DNA of 55,344 nt from an uncultured cyanobacterium (lineage in GTDB: Bacteria > Cyanobacteriota > Cyanobacteriia > PCC-6307 > Cyanobiaceae), in contig CAIRWM010000080.1 of NCBI GenBank assembly GCA_903882285.1, positions 1 through 55,344 on the forward strand. Reading direction: 5' to 3'. The number at the start of each line of letters is the position of its first letter. The stretch's first letter is position 1. The notes beneath the pieces were generated by a model. The model made no database searches and was not told the origin of the DNA. It saw nothing but the letters and a program-made list of their open reading frames with translations. Positions 55,185 to 55,344 of this stretch are shown here, one piece after another. A program made the translations under genes and the position numbers.

Positions 55185-55344
55185 TCAGCCCTCGCAAGGA
55201 GCGGTGGAAGGCTCACAGGGCGAGGGCTGGGCCTGCTCGCAGGGAGCGGCGGCGGCTTCGCCGGACAGGCAGGGCGGCTCAACTGCACGGGCCGGAGCGC
55301 CGACAGCCAGAGCGGTGGCCAGACCGGTGAGCACAAGGGCGGCC
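55185..55344 (-). CDS. Small Cys-rich secreted protein (5' end outside window)
   Basis: The last 52 codons are visible. The start is a signal-peptide-like stretch, AALVLTGLATALAVGAPARA, with likely cleavage after ARA. The mature part is short and Pro/Cys-rich: VEPPCLSGEAAAA, then PCEQAQPS, PCEPSTA and PCEG before the stop. A PC motif recurs four times at roughly even spacing. I do not recognise a family; disulfide or metal binding is possible. The Met start lies beyond the window. Confidence 0.6.
   Translation of the reverse strand, partial: AALVLTGLATALAVGAPARAVEPPCLSGEAAAAPCEQAQPSPCEPSTAPCEG

Overview
The window is G+C-rich chromosomal DNA from a unicellular picocyanobacterium, most likely of the Cyanobium/Synechococcus group. 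Four small photosystem II genes (psbH, psbN, psbI, psbK), the nitrogen regulator ntcA, a cyanobacterial AbrB-type regulator, a high-light-inducible-type protein and many cyanobacteria-only DUF families (DUF3084, DUF3146, DUF3769, DUF2811, DUF3181, DUF1997, DUF4079, DUF3155) support this. The strain cannot be named from sequence reading alone. I see no insertion sequence, phage, integrase or CRISPR array. This is mostly core genome with a few accessory genes.

Layout. 1-5.1 kb: end of a lytic transglycosylase, a NIL-domain ferredoxin with a membrane protein, a membrane-anchored thioredoxin, thyX, dcd and a CobO-like protein with a lost P-loop. 5.2-8.8 kb: RNase PH, ntcA, DUF3084 and a RuvC/YqgF-like protein. 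8.8-14 kb: minus-strand group psbH-tatA-pth-DUF3146, divergent psbN, a GH38 alpha-mannosidase, and psbI. 14-17.2 kb: a giant LptD-like outer-membrane protein. 17.2-24.4 kb: leuCD, DUF2811, cyAbrB, a WecA/TagO-like transferase with cinA, glyA and tRNA-Arg. 24.5-33.3 kb: small conserved genes, murJ, sfsA, ispH, DUF1997, DUF4079, purH, an alpha/beta hydrolase and DUF3155. 33.7-37 kb: a soluble histidine kinase, cobS, tgt and psbK. 37.1-39.6 kb: an AT-rich PEP-CTERM-like gene, an HpsJ-like gene and a WecG/TagA transferase. 39.6-46.3 kb: a full-length phosphorylase-kinase alpha/beta-like GH15 protein, an oxidoreductase, a CNNM/CBS protein, a damaged HLIP gene, tRNA-Met and a secreted protein. 46.4-55.3 kb: pyrE, ygfZ-like, a RecB-like nuclease, a phosphohexomutase, an XTP/dITP pyrophosphatase, YciI, a frameshifted HerA-like ATPase, a carotenoid oxygenase and the end of a small Cys-rich secreted protein.

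Themes. Nucleotide metabolism is well represented (thyX, dcd, purH, pyrE, XTP/dITP pyrophosphatase, glyA for one-carbon units). So is envelope and polysaccharide work (lytic transglycosylase, LptD-like, TagO-like, MurJ, WecG/TagA, HpsJ-like, PEP-CTERM-like). Several gene pairs overlap as ATGA or GTGA, suggesting translational coupling.

Most interesting points: (1) an AT-rich PEP-CTERM-like exported protein beside an HpsJ-like membrane protein and a TagA glycosyltransferase, a possible small exosortase-linked surface module; (2) a perfect 11-bp tandem duplication that frameshifts a HerA-like ATPase; (3) an HLIP gene whose frame runs through its own terminator into a tRNA; (4) a complete phosphorylase-kinase alpha/beta homolog in a bacterium; (5) a UUCG hairpin that would hide the ribosome binding site of the DUF3155 gene.
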